NCBI GenBank assembly: GCA_002306975.1
Contig: DBTI01000284.1
Location: 1-8,760 of the forward strand
From: Ruminococcaceae bacterium UBA1320
Lineage (GTDB): Bacteria > Bacillota > Clostridia > Oscillospirales > Ethanoligenentaceae
Reading direction: 5' to 3'
DNA length: 8,760 bases
The notes under the pieces were generated by a model. It did no database searches. It saw only the letters and a program-made list of their open reading frames with translations, and was not told the origin of the DNA. A program made the translations under genes and the position numbers. How positions within the stretch are numbered: position 1 is the stretch's first letter; each line of letters begins with the position of its first letter. Shown piece by piece: positions 6,023 through 8,760 of the stretch.

Positions 6023-6883
6023 ATGGCAAATATTATATTCTATTTTACAGGTACCGGAAACAGCCTGCAGGTTGCCCGGGACATTGCAAATATCATTGGA
6101 GATACAAAGGTTGCCGCAATTGCAAGGGCGGTGAAGGAGAACTCTTTTGATTTGGCGGCTTATGAACGCATTGGGTTTGTTTTCCCGGTGTATAATGCAA
6201 GCATGCCAACAATGGTAAGCCGTTTTATAAAAAAGCTGCAGTTGAATCATTCCCGGTATATTTTTGGCGCTGCTGTGTTTGGACGCTCCCGAGGGATGGC
6301 TTTATCACAACTGAGCCAATTTATCACTGAATGCGGCGGTACCTTGAGCGCCGGATTTGGAGTGTGGATGCCTGCAAGCTATATTGTTGCGTATACAGCG
6401 TTGCCTGGTGCGGTTCAAAGGGTGATTTTGAAACGCGAAAAGAAAAAGATTTTTGTTATTTCAGCTGCGATCAAAGAAAAAAAGAGTCAACATGTAAGGC
6501 ATGGAATTGCCCAGCCCCGGCTCATGGCGGAGTATATCAGCAATGCAATGGCCGGTTTTGGAAATATGGCTTTGAATTTTCATATAACGGAAAGATGTAC
6601 CGGCTGTGGTGTTTGCGAACGCATCTGCCCGGCAAACAATATTAAAATGGCAGGCAGTCATCCGAACTGGAGTACTGTCTGTGAGCAATGTGTAGCCTGC
6701 ATTCAATGGTGCCCGGCGCGGGCGATTGAATATGGCGATAAAACAGCAAAAAGAACGCGATATCAGAATCCTGAAATAACACTATCCGATATGATTTTCA
6801 ATTCGGAGAACCATTTCGCACAGCAGATGAGAGTTCTGGATACTCGAAATTTCTCTGAAAAAATTCTTGACATACATAAATAG
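6023..6883 (+). CDS. Second EFR1-type flavodoxin/ferredoxin fusion protein (286 aa)
   Basis: A paralogue of the protein at 3384. FYFTGTGNSLQVARDIA (6-22) is the FMN-phosphate loop and IGFVFPVYNASMP (50-62) the next flavin contact. C192, 195, 198, 202 and C220, 223, 226, 230 form two C-x2-C-x2-C-x3-CP motifs for two [4Fe-4S] clusters. The middle region is lysine-rich (KREKKK, about 137-142). Where the first protein ends (…KDLIY), this one reads SDMIF and continues for another 27 residues (260-286), a hydrophilic extension with no recognised motif whose coding DNA also holds the next promoter. The ribosome site is weak (AAAGG 12 bases before ATG), and the membrane-protein gene ends nine bases upstream, suggesting coupled translation. 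Confidence 0.92.
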   Translation: MANIIFYFTGTGNSLQVARDIANIIGDTKVAAIARAVKENSFDLAAYERIGFVFPVYNASMPTMVSRFIKKLQLNHSRYIFGAAVFGRSRGMALSQLSQFITECGGTLSAGFGVWMPASYIVAYTALPGAVQRVILKREKKKIFVISAAIKEKKSQHVRHGIAQPRLMAEYISNAMAGFGNMALNFHITERCTGCGVCERICPANNIKMAGSHPNWSTVCEQCVACIQWCPARAIEYGDKTAKRTRYQNPEITLSDMIFNSENHFAQQMRVLDTRNFSEKILDIHK

Positions 6884-6895
6884 ATGACGTATCAT
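6867..6895 (+). promoter_or_regulatory. Promoter of the second MarR unit, inside the preceding gene's end
   Basis: TTGACA (6867-6872), 17 bases, then TATCAT (6890-6895): a strong promoter whose -35 and spacer lie within the last codons of the EFR1-type gene. The -10 forms part of the left arm of the inverted repeat at 6883-6924, so a protein bound there would occlude it. Expected start near 6902. Confidence 0.7.
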
Positions 6896-6924
6896 TAATG
6901 ACGAAACATGAATGATGCGTCATC
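6883..6924. promoter_or_regulatory. 14-bp inverted repeat over -10 and start site, probable MarR operator
   Basis: GATGACGTATCATT (6883-6896) and AATGATGCGTCATC (6911-6924) are complementary at 13 of 14 positions around a 14-base centre. ATGACG occurs a second time in the centre (6898-6903), and CATTAATG (6893-6900) is itself a perfect palindrome, so several overlapping dimer sites are possible. The position over the -10 and start site, directly ahead of a MarR gene, argues for an autorepression operator. As RNA it could also fold into a hairpin. Confidence 0.6.
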
Positions 6925-6983
6925 AAAATGAACATGGGAAAGACAAGCATCTTATGCTAATAACAACTGAAAGGGGATTTTAT

Positions 6984-7457
6984 ATGAAGCCGGCAGAAGA
7001 ACTGCGTTATCTTATTTTAGCAGCACAGCGTGAGGGAAGCCGAACATTTACTGAGTTATTGCGGCCTTTAGAGCTTACACCTTCTCAGAGCGAGGTTTTA
7101 CGCGTGCTCTACGAATATGAACCGTTGTCGCTTATAGAACTTGGTGAATTGTTGGTCTGTGAAACAGGCAGCCCTAGCCGTTTGGTTAACCGATTGGTTG
7201 CGGCTGGGCTGATTGAACAAAAACAGTCGGAAGAAGATAACAGAAAGGTCAAACTGATGCTAACACAGGAAGGCCGAAATTTAGTATTGAAAGTTATCTT
7301 AATTGAAGAAAAAGTATATTCTTCCATTGATCCTATGCTGGAGGGAGCTCCTGTACAGGAGTTCATTGGGTTGCTTTGGAAACAGGTGGATGGAAAGCCG
7401 AGCGGAAAAGCGCTCACCAGGCGAAAAGCCAAAAAAATATTGAATGAAAACAATTGA
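6984..7457 (+). CDS. MarR-family transcription regulator (157 aa)
   Basis: A second MarR-type winged-helix protein. After an N-terminal helix (4-27), LTPSQSEVLRVLYEYEPLSL (31-50) begins the DNA-binding domain. CETGSPSRLVNRLVAAGLIE (59-78) is the recognition helix, and QKQSEEDNRKVKLMLTQEG (79-97) the wing with the E-D-N-R-K form of the family's D-x-R motif. A basic tail, KALTRRKAKK (142-151), is unusual and could add DNA contact. One cysteine (C59) lies at the start of the recognition segment. I chose ATG 6984 because AAAGGGG lies eight bases upstream. An in-frame ATG at 6912 would add 24 residues but lies inside the operator, about ten bases from the expected transcript start, with no ribosome site. 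It is 12 bases ahead of the NQO-type gene, which it probably controls. Confidence 0.88.
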   Translation: MKPAEELRYLILAAQREGSRTFTELLRPLELTPSQSEVLRVLYEYEPLSLIELGELLVCETGSPSRLVNRLVAAGLIEQKQSEEDNRKVKLMLTQEGRNLVLKVILIEEKVYSSIDPMLEGAPVQEFIGLLWKQVDGKPSGKALTRRKAKKILNENN

Positions 7458-7469
7458 AAGGAATTATTT

Positions 7470-8045
7470 ATGAATGCACTGATTATTTATGCCCATCCGA
7501 ATCCGAAAAGTTTTAACCATGCTGTTCTGGATCAGGTAAAGAAAGGGCTGAAGGACAGCAACCAGACTTTTGAAGTTATTGATTTATATGCGGACGGTTT
7601 TAACCCGGCTCTTGTGTATAATGAAGAGATCAGGAGGAGCGATTTGGCGAACGATGTGGAAACGGCGCGCTATCGGCAGATGGTTAAAGAGGCTGGTCGC
7701 TTAATTTTTATTTATCCGGTTTGGTGGTATGGACTGCCCGCAATACTAAAGGGATTTATCGACAGGGTGTTTGTTTCGGGATTTGCCTATACCTCTAAAG
7801 GGACGAGGCCCCAGGGCTTGTTTACCGATAAATCTGCATGGGTGGTTTATACAATCGACTCGCCTTCCTGGTTTGTTAAATTGTTTCGAAAGAGTGTTGA
7901 ATGGAAAGTTTTTAAGAACGCAATTTTAAATTTTTGCGGCATAAAGCAAGTGAAAAAAACGATGCTCGCCGGTGTTAAAAACAGTTATCCTGCCGGAAGG
8001 CAAAAATGGCTGGAACTTGTTTACCGGCAGGCAACCGTTCATTGA
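7470..8045 (+). CDS. NAD(P)H-dependent flavin oxidoreductase, NQO1/KefF type (191 aa)
   Basis: A Flavodoxin_2-fold enzyme that uses FMN or FAD to pass two electrons from NAD(P)H to quinones or related acceptors. IIYAHPNPKSFNHAVLDQVK (5-24) is the flavin-phosphate loop, IFIYPVWWYGLPAILKGFID (79-98) the flavin-ring-binding strand and helix, RVFVSGFAY (99-107) the conserved follow-on, and ILNFCGI (152-158) the family's C-terminal signature. Length is normal. AAAGGA lies eight bases before the ATG, and it follows the MarR gene by 12 bases. A MarR regulator with a quinone-reductase partner is a common quinone- or phenol-response pair. An 8-bp inverted repeat lies in its last codons. The substrate is not determinable. 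Confidence 0.92.
   Translation: MNALIIYAHPNPKSFNHAVLDQVKKGLKDSNQTFEVIDLYADGFNPALVYNEEIRRSDLANDVETARYRQMVKEAGRLIFIYPVWWYGLPAILKGFIDRVFVSGFAYTSKGTRPQGLFTDKSAWVVYTIDSPSWFVKLFRKSVEWKVFKNAILNFCGIKQVKKTMLAGVKNSYPAGRQKWLELVYRQATVH
7989..8031. repeat. 8-bp GC-rich inverted repeat in the 3' end of the NQO-type gene
   Basis: CCTGCCGG (7989-7996) and CCGGCAGG (8024-8031) are exactly complementary with a 27-base loop, ending 14 bases before the stop codon. No T-run follows, so it is not an intrinsic terminator. It may fold in the mRNA, but it could also be chance in coding sequence. Confidence 0.4.
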
Positions 8046-8085
8046 TGCAGCAGGCTGTGTAATGGCTACCGATTGTTAAAAATAA

Positions 8086-8101
8086 TTGAGCAAACGATTA
8101 A
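8086..8101. promoter_or_regulatory. Operator copy 3 (upstream of -35)
   Basis: TTGAGCAAACGATTAA keeps the left arm and centre of the motif seen at 4286, but the right arm has two changes (GATTAA for GCTCAA). It sits six bases before the -35, matching the place of copy 1 in the other promoter. Confidence 0.65.
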
Positions 8102-8107
8102 TAATTA

Positions 8108-8136
8108 TTGACATCCCATGACGCCTACTGTATTAT
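8108..8136 (+). promoter_or_regulatory. Promoter of the FAD-dependent oxidoreductase gene
   Basis: TTGACA (8108-8113), 17 bases, then TATTAT (8131-8136), hexamers and spacing identical to the promoter at 4253. Transcription should begin near 8143, leaving a short leader of about 37 bases. There is no terminator between the NQO-type gene and this point, so some read-through from that unit is likely. Confidence 0.85.
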
Positions 8137-8140
8137 TTAA

Positions 8141-8156
8141 TTGAGCAAACGTTCAA
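8141..8156. promoter_or_regulatory. Operator copy 4 (over the transcription start)
   Basis: TTGAGCAAACGTTCAA, with arms TTGAGC/GTTCAA (one mismatch) around AAAC, begins four bases after the -10, exactly as copy 2 does. The 27 bases from the -10 through the operator (8131-8157) match 4276-4302 at 25 positions. Confidence 0.8.
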
Positions 8157-8179
8157 TGAAATAACGGGAGGAATCAGGG

Positions 8180-8760
8180 ATGCCCAAACAGATACAGATT
8201 CTTGGCGGCGGGGTAGCGGGCCTTACGGCGGGGATTTACGCTCAAAAAAAGGGATTTGCGTCCCACATATACGAAAAACACAGCATTCCCGGTGGCGAAT
8301 GCACCGGTTGGGACAGGAAAGGCTTTCATGTTGACGGCTGCATTAACTGGCTCACCGGATCAAAGGATGGGCCTGAGCTTGGGAAAATATGGCGCGAAAC
8401 AGGCGCACTGGGTTCAGACGTAGACATTTATCAGCCAGAAAGCTTTTGCGTGACCGAATTGGACGGCGTAACGGTATCCCTGTATTGTGATATTGAAAAG
8501 CTGCGTGAGCATCTTATGGAGATTTCATCTCAGGATGCGGCGGAAATTGACTTACTTTGCGATGCAGTTCATGCAATTCAGGGTACAGGTATGCCAATCA
8601 ACCCGCCCGACTTGCTGAATCCGATTGAGCTGCTCGGTTTAGTTAAGGGAATGTCGGGCAGCATAAAGATTATGAAGCAGTTTGAACTGCCCCTCTCCGA
8701 GTACGCACAGCGTTTTCATCATCCTGCGATTCTGCAGGCCCTGGTTTCTTTTCTTCCTTC
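8180..8760 (+). CDS. FAD-dependent oxidoreductase, phytoene-desaturase-like (5' part, 193 codons)
   Basis: The frame is open from ATG 8180 to the window edge. LGGGVAGLTAG (8-18) is the GxGxxG dinucleotide-binding turn of a Rossmann fold. The following HIYEK (29-33) carries the acidic residue (E32) that binds the FAD ribose, and IPGGECTGW (36-44) is the second FAD motif of the CrtI/COG1233 group. Members are usually about 450-520 residues, so more than half is missing. They desaturate or saturate isoprenoids or oxidise other lipophilic substrates, and many remain uncharacterised. GGGAGG lies eight bases before the ATG. Its promoter is the twin of that of the aldo/keto reductase operon, so the two are probably co-regulated. 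Carotenoid work is not implied; no synthesis genes are visible. Confidence 0.88.
   Translation, partial: MPKQIQILGGGVAGLTAGIYAQKKGFASHIYEKHSIPGGECTGWDRKGFHVDGCINWLTGSKDGPELGKIWRETGALGSDVDIYQPESFCVTELDGVTVSLYCDIEKLREHLMEISSQDAAEIDLLCDAVHAIQGTGMPINPPDLLNPIELLGLVKGMSGSIKIMKQFELPLSEYAQRFHHPAILQALVSFLP

Noticed and set aside
5842..6150. Plus-strand 102-codon frame spanning the junction of the membrane and second EFR1-type genes
   Set aside because: It overlaps two well-supported genes in another frame and looks like their out-of-frame reading.
5783..6250. Minus-strand 155-codon open frame
   Set aside because: It lies opposite the membrane protein and the start of the second EFR1-type gene, has no ribosome site and no family motif; the plus-strand genes explain this DNA.
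6912..6983. Upstream ATG that would lengthen the second MarR protein by 24 residues
   Set aside because: It falls within the operator repeat about ten bases from the expected transcript start, lacks a ribosome site, and the added residues do not resemble a MarR N-terminus.

Overview
The window looks like a stretch of a low-GC Gram-positive chromosome, most likely a member of the Clostridia. That inference rests on AT-rich spacers, strong GGAGG-type ribosome binding sites, near-consensus TTGACA / TATAAT promoters and the protein families present (clostridial-type fused IS3 transposase, flavodoxin-ferredoxin proteins of the EFR1 type, HxlR and MarR regulators). No rRNA, tRNA or CRISPR array is seen, and the species cannot be named from the sequence alone.

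Layout. (1) Positions 1-1351: a plus-strand gene of unknown function appears to be split near its 3' end by an IS3-family element (about 83-1285), whose single-frame transposase runs on the minus strand. (2) 1510-2579: a divergent pair, an HxlR-type regulator (minus) and a nitroreductase-like flavoprotein (plus), share a 131-base control region; the nitroreductase is followed by a good intrinsic terminator. (3) 2913-4160: a consensus promoter with repeated GAATA/TATTC half-sites drives a MarR regulator and a flavodoxin/2x[4Fe-4S] EFR1-type protein. (4) 4230-6883: a promoter bracketed by two copies of a 16-bp palindrome drives an apparent operon of aldo/keto reductase, six-helix membrane protein and a second EFR1-type protein. 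(5) 6867-8045: a promoter whose -10 lies in a long inverted repeat drives a second MarR regulator and an NQO/KefF-type flavin oxidoreductase. (6) 8086-8760: a second promoter bracketed by the same 16-bp palindrome drives an FAD-dependent, phytoene-desaturase-like oxidoreductase that runs off the window.

How it fits together. Almost every non-mobile gene is a redox enzyme, an electron carrier or a small winged-helix regulator of the kind that senses quinones, phenolics or electrophiles. The strongest non-coding signal is the pair of matching promoters at about 4230-4301 and 8086-8156. They have the same order of operator, -35, 17-base spacer, -10 and operator, with almost the same spacings, which implies that one unidentified dimeric regulator controls both the aldo/keto reductase - membrane protein - EFR1 operon and the FAD oxidoreductase. 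The window therefore reads as a small redox or xenobiotic-response island with at least three separate control circuits. The substrate is unknown.
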